The position numbers and the translations under genes were made by a program. DNA of 64,000 nt, taken from Frigoribacterium sp. VKM Ac-2836. GTDB taxonomy: Bacteria; Actinomycetota; Actinomycetes; Actinomycetales; Microbacteriaceae. The stretch lies in assembly GCF_013248995.1 (NCBI RefSeq), contig NZ_JABRPK010000003.1, positions 154,345-218,344 of the forward strand, given 5' to 3'. Shown piece after piece: positions 49,097 through 57,969 of this stretch (the stretch's first letter is position 1; each line of letters opens with the position of its first letter). The notes under the pieces are model-generated. The model worked only from the letters and a program-made list of their open reading frames with translations. It had not been told where the DNA came from and ran no database searches.

Positions 49097-51498
49097 CCGC
49101 CACCGACACCGCCACCGTCACAGACCAGGAGGCGCGAGCCGACATGACCGACACCATCCAGCGACCGCAGACCCCCACGACCGGCGAACCCCGCGCCTCC
49201 GCCCGGGTGAGGTCGCTGCTGGCCGAGATGACCCTCGACGAGAAGCTCGCGCAGCTGGTCGGCTGGTGGGTCGATCGGGGCGCGGGCAACGTGGCTCCGA
49301 TGCAGGGCGAGATGGCGACCTCGGGCGACTACGACGAGGCGACCCGCCACGGACTCGGCCACCTGACGCGGGTCTACGGCACGCGGCCGGTGGACCCGGT
49401 CGAGCGCGCCTCCTGGTTGTGGCGCGAGCAACGCCGCCTCCGTTCCGAGACCCGTCTGGGCATCCCCGCGTTGGTGCACGAGGAGTGCCTCACGGGCCTC
49501 GCCGCCTGGCAGGCCGCGACGTTCCCGACGCCGCTGGCCTGGGGCGCGTCGTTCGACCCCGAGCTGGTCGAGCGCATGGCGCGGCTGATCGGCGGGTCGA
49601 TGCGCGACCTCGGCGTGCACCAGGGGCTCGCGCCCGTGCTCGACGTGATCCGCGACCCGCGATGGGGCCGGGTCGACGAGTGCATCGCCGAGGACCCGTA
49701 CGTCGTCGGCACCATCGGCACGGCTTACGTGAAGGGGCTGCAGGCGGCCGGTGTTCACGCGACGCTGAAGCACTTCGTGGGCTACTCGACGTCGGCGGCC
49801 GGTCGCAACCACGCGCCCGCGCAGGTCGGGCCGCGGTTCGTCGAGGACGTGTTGCTGCCCCCGTTCGAGATGGCCGTCCTCGACGGCGGGGTGCGGTCGG
49901 TGATGAACTCGTACGCCGAGATCGACGGGGTGCCGGTCGCCGGCACACCGTCGTACCTGACGGACGTGCTGCGCCGACGGTGGGGATTCGACGGGGTGGT
50001 CGTGTCGGACTACTTCTCGGTGGCGTTCCTGCAGGTGATGCACGCCGTCGCGGCCGACCGGGGCGAGGCCGCTGCGCTGGCACTGGAGGCCGGCATCGAC
50101 GTCGAGCTGCCCACCGGCGACGCCTACCTCGAGCCCCTGGCCGAGCGGGTCCGTAACGGCGAGGTCGACGAGGCGCTGGTCGATCGGGCGGTGCTGCGCG
50201 TGTTGGCCGAGAAAGACGAACTGGGGCTGCTGGACGAGACGTTCGAGACGCCGCCGCCCACCTCGATCGACCTCGACTCGGCCGAGCACCGGGCCATCGC
50301 CCGGCAGCTGGCCGACGAGTCGGTCGTCGTGCTCACCAACGACGGCGTGCTGCCGCTGGTGCGGGGTGCCGATGGTGCCGACGGTGCCGGTCCGGCCTCG
50401 ATCGCGGTGGTCGGCCCCAACGGGGACAGCGCCGAGGCCCTGATGGGCTGCTACTCGTTCGTCAACCACGTGCTGGCGCACCACCCCGGCGTGCCGCTCG
50501 GCATCGAGCTGCCCACCGTGGCCGACGGTCTGCGCACCGAGCTGCCGGCGACCCAGGTCGTGGTCGAGGCGGGCTGCGGCGTCGAGGGCGCCGACCGGTC
50601 CCGCATCGCCGCCGCCGTGGCCGCCGCCCGCGCGGCCGAGGTCGCCGTGGTGGTCGTCGGCGACCGGGCCGGCCTCTTCGGCCGGGGCACCGTCGGTGAG
50701 GGGAACGACGTCGAGAGCCTCGAGTTGCCCGGGGTGCAGCGCGAACTCGTCGAGGCGGTCGTCGCCACCGGCACGCCGACCGTCATGGTCGTGCTCTCGG
50801 GTCGGCCGTACGCCGTCGGCTGGGCGGTGTCGGGCGCGGGGGCACCCGCCGCCGTCGTCCAGGCGTTCTTCCCGGGTGAGGAGGGCGGGTCCGCCGTCGC
50901 CGGCGTGCTGACCGGCAGCGTGGAGCCGTCCGGGCACCTGCCCGTGTCGCTTCCGCGGTCGGCGGGGGCCCAGCCGTTCTCGTACCTGCACCCGGTGCTC
51001 GGCGGGCCGTCCGAGGTGACGAGCGCCGACAGCACGCCGGTCCTGCCGTTCGGGCACGGTCTGTCGTACACGTCGTGGCGGCGGTCCGACCTCGTCGTCG
51101 ACCACGCCGAGGTGGCGGCGGGCGGCTCGTTCGTCGTGTCGGTGACGGTCGCCAACACGGGCGCACGCCCCGGCACCGATCTCGTGCAGCTCTACGCCCA
51201 CGACGTCGTCGGATCGGTCACCCGGCCGGTCGCGCAGCTGCTCGGCTACGCGCGCGTCCCGCTCGACCCGGGCGAGGAGGCACGGGTCGCCTTCCGCGTG
51301 CCCACCGCCCGCCTGGCGTTGACCGACCGGCACCACCGACGGGTCGTGGAGCCCGGCGACGTCGAGCTCTGGGTCGGCGGTTCGTGCGCCGAGCGCGAGA
51401 CCGAGGCCGCCGTGCGGATCACCGGCGAGGCGTACCCGGTGACGATCGCCGACGAACGGCTCGTCGGCGTCGAGATCGGGACGCCCGTCCCGAGCTGA
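49093..51498 (+). CDS. Glycoside hydrolase family 3 (beta-glucosidase/xylosidase type)
   Basis: The 801-residue enzyme has a GH3 barrel (EMTLDEKLAQLVG, GLAPVLDVIRDPRWGRVDECIAEDPYVVG, HATLKHFVGYS) with the nucleophile Asp in GFDGVVVSDYFSV. A second alpha/beta domain follows (VVLTNDGVLPLV, FFPGEEGGSAVAGVL), and then a fibronectin-III-like end (GGSFVVSVTVANTGARPGTDLVQLYAHD). No signal peptide is seen, so it acts on imported oligosaccharides. ATG 49093 overlaps the permease stop; an ATG at 49144 behind AGGAGG is an alternative. The substrate is probably a beta-glucoside or xyloside. Confidence 0.92.
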   Translation: MTATDTATVTDQEARADMTDTIQRPQTPTTGEPRASARVRSLLAEMTLDEKLAQLVGWWVDRGAGNVAPMQGEMATSGDYDEATRHGLGHLTRVYGTRPVDPVERASWLWREQRRLRSETRLGIPALVHEECLTGLAAWQAATFPTPLAWGASFDPELVERMARLIGGSMRDLGVHQGLAPVLDVIRDPRWGRVDECIAEDPYVVGTIGTAYVKGLQAAGVHATLKHFVGYSTSAAGRNHAPAQVGPRFVEDVLLPPFEMAVLDGGVRSVMNSYAEIDGVPVAGTPSYLTDVLRRRWGFDGVVVSDYFSVAFLQVMHAVAADRGEAAALALEAGIDVELPTGDAYLEPLAERVRNGEVDEALVDRAVLRVLAEKDELGLLDETFETPPPTSIDLDSAEHRAIARQLADESVVVLTNDGVLPLVRGADGADGAGPASIAVVGPNGDSAEALMGCYSFVNHVLAHHPGVPLGIELPTVADGLRTELPATQVVVEAGCGVEGADRSRIAAAVAAARAAEVAVVVVGDRAGLFGRGTVGEGNDVESLELPGVQRELVEAVVATGTPTVMVVLSGRPYAVGWAVSGAGAPAAVVQAFFPGEEGGSAVAGVLTGSVEPSGHLPVSLPRSAGAQPFSYLHPVLGGPSEVTSADSTPVLPFGHGLSYTSWRRSDLVVDHAEVAAGGSFVVSVTVANTGARPGTDLVQLYAHDVVGSVTRPVAQLLGYARVPLDPGEEARVAFRVPTARLALTDRHHRRVVEPGDVELWVGGSCAERETEAAVRITGEAYPVTIADERLVGVEIGTPVPS

Positions 51499-51642
51499 CC
51501 CGCGCCTCCTCGGGTGGCCTGAGCGGGGTCAGGGGGCAGTAAGGCGACATGTGTAGCCTTGATAGGAGCCGCGCGCAGCCGCCCGGCGACTGGCCCGGCG
51601 CCGCGTCGGGCCCCACCGAACGAGAGAACCGGAGCCCGTCCC

Positions 51643-52428
51643 ATGGAACGTTTCACCGACAAGGTCGTCCTCATCACGGGCGGAGGGTCGGGTCTCGGCC
51701 GCGCGACCGCCGTCCGCGTCGCGAGCGAAGGGGCGAAGCTCGCGCTCGTGGACGTCTCCGAGAAGGGGCTCGCCGACTCGCAGGCCGCCGTGCTCGAGGC
51801 CGTCGCCGGTGCCGAGGTGCTGACCGTCACCGCCGACGTGTCGAGCGAGGACGACGTCGCCCGCTACGTGTCGGCGACCATCGAGCGGTTCGGCCGCATC
51901 GACGCGTTCTTCAACAACGCCGGCATCGAGGGCAAGCAGAACCTCACGGAGCGGTTCGGCGCGGACGAGTTCGACAAGGTGGTCTCGATCAACCTGCGAG
52001 GTGTGTTCCTCGGCCTCGAGAAGGTTCTCGGCGTCATGCGTTCGCAGGGCGACGGCGGTGCCGTGGTCAACACGGCGAGCGTCGGCGGCATCCGGGGCGT
52101 CGGCAACCAGTCGGGCTACGCCGCGGCCAAGCACGGCGTCGTCGGCCTCACCCGCAACTCGGCCGTCGAGTACGGCGAGTTCGGCATCCGCGTCAACGCG
52201 ATCGCTCCCGGCGCCATCTGGACCCCGATGGTCGAGGCCTCGATGCGCCAGATCGACGCCGAGAACCCCGAGAAGGCCGCCGAGCAGTTCATCCAGATCA
52301 ACCCCACCAAGCGGTACGGCAAGGCGGACGAGATCGCCTCGGTCGTGGCCTTCCTCCTGTCGGACGACGCCACCTACGTCAACGCGGCGGTCGTGCCGAT
52401 CGACGGCGGACAGTCCGCGAAGTACTGA
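51643..52428 (+). CDS. Short-chain dehydrogenase/reductase
   Basis: The 261-residue classical SDR has TGGGSGLG (residues 12-19), a D in LVDVSE for NAD preference, NNAG in FFNNAGIEG, catalytic Ser in NTASVGGIRG, and YAAAK. The C-terminal PIDGGQS closes the fold. ATG 51643 follows GAGAGAACCGGAG. The gene is monocistronic, and the substrate is unknown (sugar alcohol or 3-oxoacyl type). Confidence 0.9.
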   Translation: MERFTDKVVLITGGGSGLGRATAVRVASEGAKLALVDVSEKGLADSQAAVLEAVAGAEVLTVTADVSSEDDVARYVSATIERFGRIDAFFNNAGIEGKQNLTERFGADEFDKVVSINLRGVFLGLEKVLGVMRSQGDGGAVVNTASVGGIRGVGNQSGYAAAKHGVVGLTRNSAVEYGEFGIRVNAIAPGAIWTPMVEASMRQIDAENPEKAAEQFIQINPTKRYGKADEIASVVAFLLSDDATYVNAAVVPIDGGQSAKY

Positions 52429-52498
52429 CGCGCGTTCCGGGCGTCACCCGAGCTGCCGGCCCGCGGCCCTACGGGTGGCCCGACCCGCGCCTCCGGCG

Positions 52499-54496
52499 TC
52501 AGCGGACGACGACGATCATCCGCTTCGAGACGCTCGCCGACACGTCGTCGGTCCCGGCGTACGAGGCCGTCAGGGCGTAGACGCCGGCTCGCGTGAACGA
52601 CGAGACCGGGACGCTGACCCGGCCCCCGCTCGCGCTCGTGAGCCGCGTCGACCCGAGCACCGTGCCACCGGCCGAGACGGTGACGACGCCCTCGGGTCTC
52701 GCGACACCGGGCGACGCGACCGTCACCGTCACGTTCGCCGCGGCGTTCCGTTTCACGGGGGTCGTGCCGGTCGACAGGGCACTCGTCGACGACGCCTTGT
52801 CGACCGTGACCGTCACGATCGCCGAGGTCGACCCGGCCTGCGCGGCCGTGTCGGGCACGAAGGAGGCGCGGAGCGGGTGGGCGCCCGACCTGGTCGTCGC
52901 CGGGAGGGTCACCGCCGCACGACCGTCGGTGCCGACCCGCGCGGAGCCGACCGTGGTGGTCCCGTCCCGCAGCGTCACGGTGCCGGTCGGGGTCGACCCG
53001 TCGGTCGTGACGACCCGCGTCGTGGCGGTGATGCGCGTCGGCGAGCCGTAGGTCTGGCGCGTCCGGTCGACGGTCAGCGTGCTCGCCGTGGCGACGGCCG
53101 ACGCCGGGGCGGGGGCTGCGACGGGCTGCTGCTTCGCGGCGCCGGCCAGCGTGACGTCGAGCACCGCGCCTCCCGACGGGGTCATCGAGCGGACGGAGAC
53201 GGTGAAACCGCCGTTCGCGCTCGTGAACGACTCGCCCGCGTCGAGGTGCGTGTCACGGCGGCTGGGGTCGCGCTTCGTGTCGAGACCGACGGCGAGGGCC
53301 ACGGTCGACACCGTGCTGCCGGCGAGGGTGAGCGGTCGGAGCACCCGCACGCTGCCGGTCGTCCTGTCGCTGGTGAGCCCGCAGCGGGTGAAGCCCGGCG
53401 CGGCGACGGCGCAGGACGCCGCTCGACCGCCGAACTCGGCGCTGGTGGCGTCCGTTCCGGTGGCGGTGCGGTACTCGACGTAGTAGTCCTGCCCGCTGAT
53501 CGGGTCGACGACCTTCAGGGCGCGGCCCGTCGCGGTGCCGTCGAGCGAGGTGACGACGACCTGGCGGGTGGTGCCCGCGCCGCTGAGGGTGGTCACGTCG
53601 GTCATGAACCCGGCTCGGACGCGCTGCACGGAGGACAGGTGGGGGCGGGCCGACGAGACCGAGTAGCCCATGATGTCGAGGAAGTCCCCGTACTCGAGCA
53701 CGGGGCAGGCGGCGGGGGAGTCGGTCGACGTGGCGTAGCGGTAGTCGCTCGCGGCGCCGTCGAACGAGGTCGTGCTGCGGCACATGCCGGCGCCGGCGTG
53801 GCCGAAGCCCAGGTTGTGGCCGAACTCGTGCAGCAGGACCGGGACGCCGAGCGCGCTGCCCGCGCCGTACGAGCTGAACACCTCGCCGCCGTCGCCGCCG
53901 ACCGTGCCGAACGCCGTCGCCGTGGTGCCGCAGGTCTCACGGCTCAGCACGATCAGGTGCTCGTTCGTGCCGGCCCACGCGTACTTGGCGAAGCGGCCCC
54001 CGAAGGCCGCGGTGTGGACCGTGTTGAGCACCGTGGCCGGGACGCACGAGGCCTGCCCGAGCGGGCGGGTCTCGATGCCGGCGAGGGTCACGTCCACGGT
54101 GTGGCCCGACTCCGCCCACCAGTAGTCGTGCAGCTGCGTGACGGCGGCGCGGATCGAGGCCTCGTCAGGCGGCGTGGGGGAGTCGTCCGAGGTCGCGGCC
54201 GTCACCGTGGCGACGCTGACGTAGACCGGGTGGGTCGTCACCCCCGTCGCCGGCGACACGGCGTCGTCGGTGCGGGCCCTCAACAGGGGCGCGGCCGGCA
54301 CCGTCACCATGTCGCGGGACAGATCGGCGGGTGCGCCTGCGGCGGTCGTCGAGGCGGCGGAAGTCGTCACGGGCGCGGCGGCGGACGCGGCGGCCGGAGG
54401 GCTCGCGGCCTGGGCCGGGGCGGTCGCCAGGGCGGTGAGCACCAGGGCCGCTGCCGCGGTGGTCGCCGCGAGGCGGCGGATCGGGAACGACGGCAT
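52499..54496 (-). CDS. Secreted metzincin-type metalloprotease with two Ig-like domains
   Basis: The 665-residue protein has a signal peptide (MPSFPIRRLAATTAAAALVLTALATAPAQAA). A catalytic domain around residue 230 contains HEFGHNLGFGHAG, an H-E-x-x-H-x-x-G-x-x-H zinc site, followed about 45 residues later by the Met-turn DIMGY. Cysteines are paired around it. The C-terminal 250 residues hold Ig-like repeats (STLTVDRTRQTYGSPTRITATT and a related STSALSTGTTPVKRNAAANVTVTV). It is presumably exported and zinc-dependent, with an unknown target. ATG 54496 follows an AGGAG site. Confidence 0.88.
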   Translation of the reverse strand: MPSFPIRRLAATTAAAALVLTALATAPAQAASPPAAASAAAPVTTSAASTTAAGAPADLSRDMVTVPAAPLLRARTDDAVSPATGVTTHPVYVSVATVTAATSDDSPTPPDEASIRAAVTQLHDYWWAESGHTVDVTLAGIETRPLGQASCVPATVLNTVHTAAFGGRFAKYAWAGTNEHLIVLSRETCGTTATAFGTVGGDGGEVFSSYGAGSALGVPVLLHEFGHNLGFGHAGAGMCRSTTSFDGAASDYRYATSTDSPAACPVLEYGDFLDIMGYSVSSARPHLSSVQRVRAGFMTDVTTLSGAGTTRQVVVTSLDGTATGRALKVVDPISGQDYYVEYRTATGTDATSAEFGGRAASCAVAAPGFTRCGLTSDRTTGSVRVLRPLTLAGSTVSTVALAVGLDTKRDPSRRDTHLDAGESFTSANGGFTVSVRSMTPSGGAVLDVTLAGAAKQQPVAAPAPASAVATASTLTVDRTRQTYGSPTRITATTRVVTTDGSTPTGTVTLRDGTTTVGSARVGTDGRAAVTLPATTRSGAHPLRASFVPDTAAQAGSTSAIVTVTVDKASSTSALSTGTTPVKRNAAANVTVTVASPGVARPEGVVTVSAGGTVLGSTRLTSASGGRVSVPVSSFTRAGVYALTASYAGTDDVSASVSKRMIVVVR

Positions 54497-54579
54497 GGAG
54501 CACTCCTGGGGATCTCGGAGGCGCGGGTCGTCACCGAGGGATGCGCGCCTCCATCGGACGTCGGGCGACGAGGGAGGCC

Positions 54580-54653
54580 CTGCCGCCTCGACGGACGTCG
54601 GGGAACGTCGAGGCGGCAGGTGTTCTCCGGCGGACGTCGGGGAACGCCGGAGA
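54580..54653. other. Tandem hairpins with a shared loop sequence
   Basis: Hairpin 1 (54580-54592 with 54607-54619, 13 bp) and hairpin 2 (54624-54632 with 54645-54653, 9 bp) have unrelated stems but the same loop word GACGTCGGGGAA. A third GGACGTCGGG lies just upstream at 54556-54565. They fill the 388-base gap between the divergent protease and PadR genes. The rest of that gap has a candidate promoter region near 54830-54860 (GTATATCGTCCGGGTATCG) and no gene. Confidence 0.6.
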
Positions 54654-54884
54654 GGTGACGGCAGCGAGCCGTCGGTGGGGGTTCACGCCCACGAATGGAA
54701 CTCAACCACCCTCGTCCGGCGGCCCGAACCCCCCGTCCGAGGACGTCGGCACCCCCAGAACAGGACCGTTCGGGCTGCCCGAGGCCGCGCCTCCTGCCTG
54801 GGCGTCGGCCCTGACGGGTCAGGGGCGAGGGTATATCGTCCGGGTATCGTTCGACCCCGTTCCACCCTCGACAAGGAGAACACC

Positions 54885-55427
54885 ATGAGCAGCACGTCAG
54901 CACCCGGCAGCTTCGGTCTCGGCAACGGCCTCGACGGCATGTGGCAGGCGATGGAGCAGCTCCGTTCGACCTTCGACCGCCGCGAGGGCACCAGGGCGCC
55001 CCGGGGCGAGGTGCGCGCCGCGATCCTCGCGCTGCTGGCCGAACGACCGATGCACGGCTACCAGATCATCCGCGAGATCGACGAGCGCAGCGGCGGCGAC
55101 TGGAAGCCCAGCGCCGGATCGGTGTACCCGACCCTGCAGCTGCTCTCCGACGAGGGGCTCGTTGCCGCCGAGGAGACCGACGGCCGCAAGGTCTACTCGC
55201 TCACCGAGGCCGGTCGAGCCGCCGCCGGGGTCGACCCGTCGGCCCCGTGGGAGCCCGAGCGCTCCGCCACGGGCGACCGGTTCCGTGCCCTGCCCAAGGC
55301 CGGCGTCGAGCTCGCCCGTGCCACGGCACAGGTCGGCCGGACGGGCTCGCCCGAGCAGGTCGACGAGGCGGTGGCGGTGCTCGACGAGGCCCGTCGTCGC
55401 ATCTACTCGATCCTCGCCCGAGACTGA
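54885..55427 (+). CDS. PadR-family transcriptional regulator
   Basis: The 180-residue regulator has the PadR winged helix after a 40-residue tail: VRAAILALLAERPMHGYQIIREIDERSGGDWKPSAGSVYPTLQLLSDEGLVAAEETDGRKVYSLTEAGRAA. The helical C-terminus supplies dimerisation. ATG 54885 follows AAGGAG. It is 5 bases ahead of the ABC1 kinase gene, so they probably share a message. The AT-rich repeats GTATATCG and GGGTATCG upstream may be its own operator. Confidence 0.9.
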   Translation: MSSTSAPGSFGLGNGLDGMWQAMEQLRSTFDRREGTRAPRGEVRAAILALLAERPMHGYQIIREIDERSGGDWKPSAGSVYPTLQLLSDEGLVAAEETDGRKVYSLTEAGRAAAGVDPSAPWEPERSATGDRFRALPKAGVELARATAQVGRTGSPEQVDEAVAVLDEARRRIYSILARD

Positions 55428-55432
55428 CGAGA

Positions 55433-57145
55433 GTGGCGTCGACCGACCCCTCCGCGTCCCGTCCGCCCGTGCGCGACCGTGCCGGTCGCGCACGCTACCG
55501 TCGCATCCTGCGGTTCGCCTCACGGCACCTCGCCGTCACCTGGTGGTTCGAGCTCGTGCTTCCGCGCTTCGGCCTGCGCCGACTGGCCGAGCGCACCCGT
55601 GCCCGGCGCATGCGGCGTTTCGCCCGGGGCTTCCACACGCTGGCGCTCGATCTCGGCGGCCTGATGATCAAGGTCGGGCAGTACCTGTCATCGCGTCTCG
55701 ACGTGTTGCCGCCCGAGATCACGAAAGAACTCGAGGGGCTGCAGGACGAGGTCACGCCCGTCCCCTTCGCCGGAATCCGTGCCCTGGCCGAGGCCGAGCT
55801 GGGCCGACCCCTCTCGCAGGTGTTCGCGTCCGTGGCCGAGTCACCCATCGCCGCCGCATCGCTCGGGCAGGCGCACCGCGCCACGCTCGGCCCCGCGGAC
55901 GCGGCCGACACGGGACTCCGCGACGTCGTGCTCAAGGTGCAACGGCCGGGAATCGACGCCGTCGTCGACGTCGACCTGGCGGCCCTCCGCCGCGTCGGCG
56001 GCTGGCTCAGCCACGTCCGTCTGGTGTCGGACCGGGTCGACGCCCCCGCCCTGGTCGAGGAGTTCGCCCGTACCAGCCTCGAAGAGATCGACTACCTGAA
56101 CGAGGCCTCCAACTCGGCCCGCTTCGCCGCGGACTTCGCCGGTGACGACCGCGTGAGCGTGCCCGACGTCGTCTGGGAGCGGACCACGCGACGCGTCCTC
56201 GTACTGGACGACGTGTCGGCGATCAAGATCACCGACGTCGCGGCGCTCGCCGCCGCCGGCATCGACCCGGCCGAGGTCGCGCCCGTCTTCGCCGAGGTGA
56301 TGTTCGAGCAGCTCTTCACCCACGGGTTCTTCCACGCCGACCCGCATCCCGGCAACATCTTCGTCACCCCCGTGCCCGGCGCGACGGACGGGCAGCGGCC
56401 GTGGAAGCTCACCTTCATCGACTTCGGCATGATGGGCGAGGTGCCGACGGGCACCAGGACGGGCTTGCGCAAGCTGCTGATCGCGGCGGCTTCCCGGGAC
56501 GGCTCGGGCATGGTGAACGCCATGCGCGACCTCGGCGTCCTGCTGCCGAGCGCCGACACGGTCGGCCTCGAGCGGGCGGTGACCGCCACCTTCGCGCGCT
56601 TCGGCGGCATGGGCTTCGCCGAACTGCGCCAGGTGGACCCCCGCGAGTACCGCGAGTTCGCCGGACAGTTCGGTGATCTCATCCGGTCGTTGCCGTTCCA
56701 GCTGCCCGAGGACTTCCTGCTCGTCCTGCGCGCGATGACGCTGACCTCGGGGGTCGCCAGCGCGCTCGACCCCGCCTTCAACCTCTGGGACTCGGTGGAG
56801 CCCTACGCCGCGCAACTGATCCGCGACGAGCGGGGCAACGCGGTGCAGGACGTCACACGTCGTGCCGTCGACGCCGCGACCGTGGCCGTGCGCCTGCCCG
56901 GCCGCCTCGACCATCTGGTCACGCGACTCGAGGACGGCACGCTCGAGGTGGGCAGCCCGCGACTCGAGCGCCAGCTGACGCGCATCGAGCGGACCGCCCG
57001 GCGCGTGGTCTCGGCCGTGCTCTTCGGGGCGCTGCTCGTCGCCGGCGCCGTCCTGCGCAGTGGCGACGACGTCGTCGGCACCGTGCTGATGATCGTCTCG
57101 GTGGTCCCGTTGCTCTACGCCCTGCTGTCCGGTCGCGGACGCTGA
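55433..57145 (+). CDS. ABC1/AarF-family (UbiB-like) atypical kinase
   Basis: The 570-residue protein has the ABC1 family's motifs: KxGQ in MIKVGQYLSSR, an Ala-rich AAASLGQAHRA loop, VVLKVQRPG, the catalytic HADPHPGNIFV, and DFG in IDFGMMG. Two C-terminal helices (residues about 515-565) suggest membrane anchoring. The family regulates isoprenoid lipid or quinone metabolism. The start is GTG 55433, right after the PadR gene. Its substrate in actinobacteria is not known. Confidence 0.9.
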   Translation: MASTDPSASRPPVRDRAGRARYRRILRFASRHLAVTWWFELVLPRFGLRRLAERTRARRMRRFARGFHTLALDLGGLMIKVGQYLSSRLDVLPPEITKELEGLQDEVTPVPFAGIRALAEAELGRPLSQVFASVAESPIAAASLGQAHRATLGPADAADTGLRDVVLKVQRPGIDAVVDVDLAALRRVGGWLSHVRLVSDRVDAPALVEEFARTSLEEIDYLNEASNSARFAADFAGDDRVSVPDVVWERTTRRVLVLDDVSAIKITDVAALAAAGIDPAEVAPVFAEVMFEQLFTHGFFHADPHPGNIFVTPVPGATDGQRPWKLTFIDFGMMGEVPTGTRTGLRKLLIAAASRDGSGMVNAMRDLGVLLPSADTVGLERAVTATFARFGGMGFAELRQVDPREYREFAGQFGDLIRSLPFQLPEDFLLVLRAMTLTSGVASALDPAFNLWDSVEPYAAQLIRDERGNAVQDVTRRAVDAATVAVRLPGRLDHLVTRLEDGTLEVGSPRLERQLTRIERTARRVVSAVLFGALLVAGAVLRSGDDVVGTVLMIVSVVPLLYALLSGRGR

Positions 57146-57328
57146 CGACCGACGTCCGGGCTCGAAAGGGGTACAGGTGGTTCCCCCTCACTGGGGACAG
57201 CGAGACCCTCACCGACGTGACCGTTCGTCGGTACTTTCGCATCATCGGCACCGTGCCGACACGTCTGCGCCTCCTCCCGACCCGCACCATGGGGGCCGCG
57301 ACGCACCCCACCCGAAGGACTCCCCGAC

Positions 57329-57934
57329 ATGTCCCGATCGATCAGTCGCGCCCGCTGGACGCGTCGCGCCCGCTGGGCCGCCGTGCCCGTCGCCGTCATC
57401 GCCTCCGGCGCCATCATCTCGACGGCGTCGTACTCGGCCTTCTCGGCCACCACCTCGAACCCGACGAGCAACTGGTCGACCGGCACCGTGCAGCTCACGG
57501 ACGACGATTCCGACGTCGCCCTGTTCTCGGCCTCGGGCCTGATGCCCGGTGACACCGGCACGAGGTGCATCACGGTCACCTCGGCGGGCAGCCTGCCCTC
57601 GTCGGTCCGGCTCTACGGCACCGCGGCGACCACGACCAACTCGCTCTCGTCCTTCCTCGACCTGACGATCCAGCAGGGGTCGGGCGCGTCCAGCGCCTCG
57701 TGTGACGGCTTCACCCCGGCGAGCCAGGGTGCGCAGGTCTTCTCGGGCACCCTCGCCGACTTCGCGAGCCAACGGACCGGCTACGCGACCGGCGCCCCGA
57801 CCTGGTCACCGGACGGGACGGCCGCCGAGTCCCGCTCGTTCGAGTTCACGTACGCGCTCAGCCAGTCGACGCCGAACACCGGTCAGGACTCGCGCGCGGC
57901 GATCGCCTTCACCTGGGAGGCCCAGACCCGCTGA
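57329..57934 (+). CDS. Camelysin/TasA-like secreted protein with SipW-type signal
   Basis: The 201-residue protein starts with a basic N-terminus, then a hydrophobic helix and TASYSAFSATTSN, the signal-cleavage pattern seen in TasA/camelysin family proteins processed by SipW. The mature part is beta-rich and Ser/Thr-rich with two cysteines near C98 and C129 (RCITVTSAG and SCDGFTPAS). The next gene encodes a SipW-type peptidase. It is probably a surface filament or matrix protein. ATG 57329 follows GAAGGA. Confidence 0.75.
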   Translation: MSRSISRARWTRRARWAAVPVAVIASGAIISTASYSAFSATTSNPTSNWSTGTVQLTDDDSDVALFSASGLMPGDTGTRCITVTSAGSLPSSVRLYGTAATTTNSLSSFLDLTIQQGSGASSASCDGFTPASQGAQVFSGTLADFASQRTGYATGAPTWSPDGTAAESRSFEFTYALSQSTPNTGQDSRAAIAFTWEAQTR

Positions 57935-57969
57935 CGCGGGAGACGACGCCCGAGCCGGAACACGCCGAC

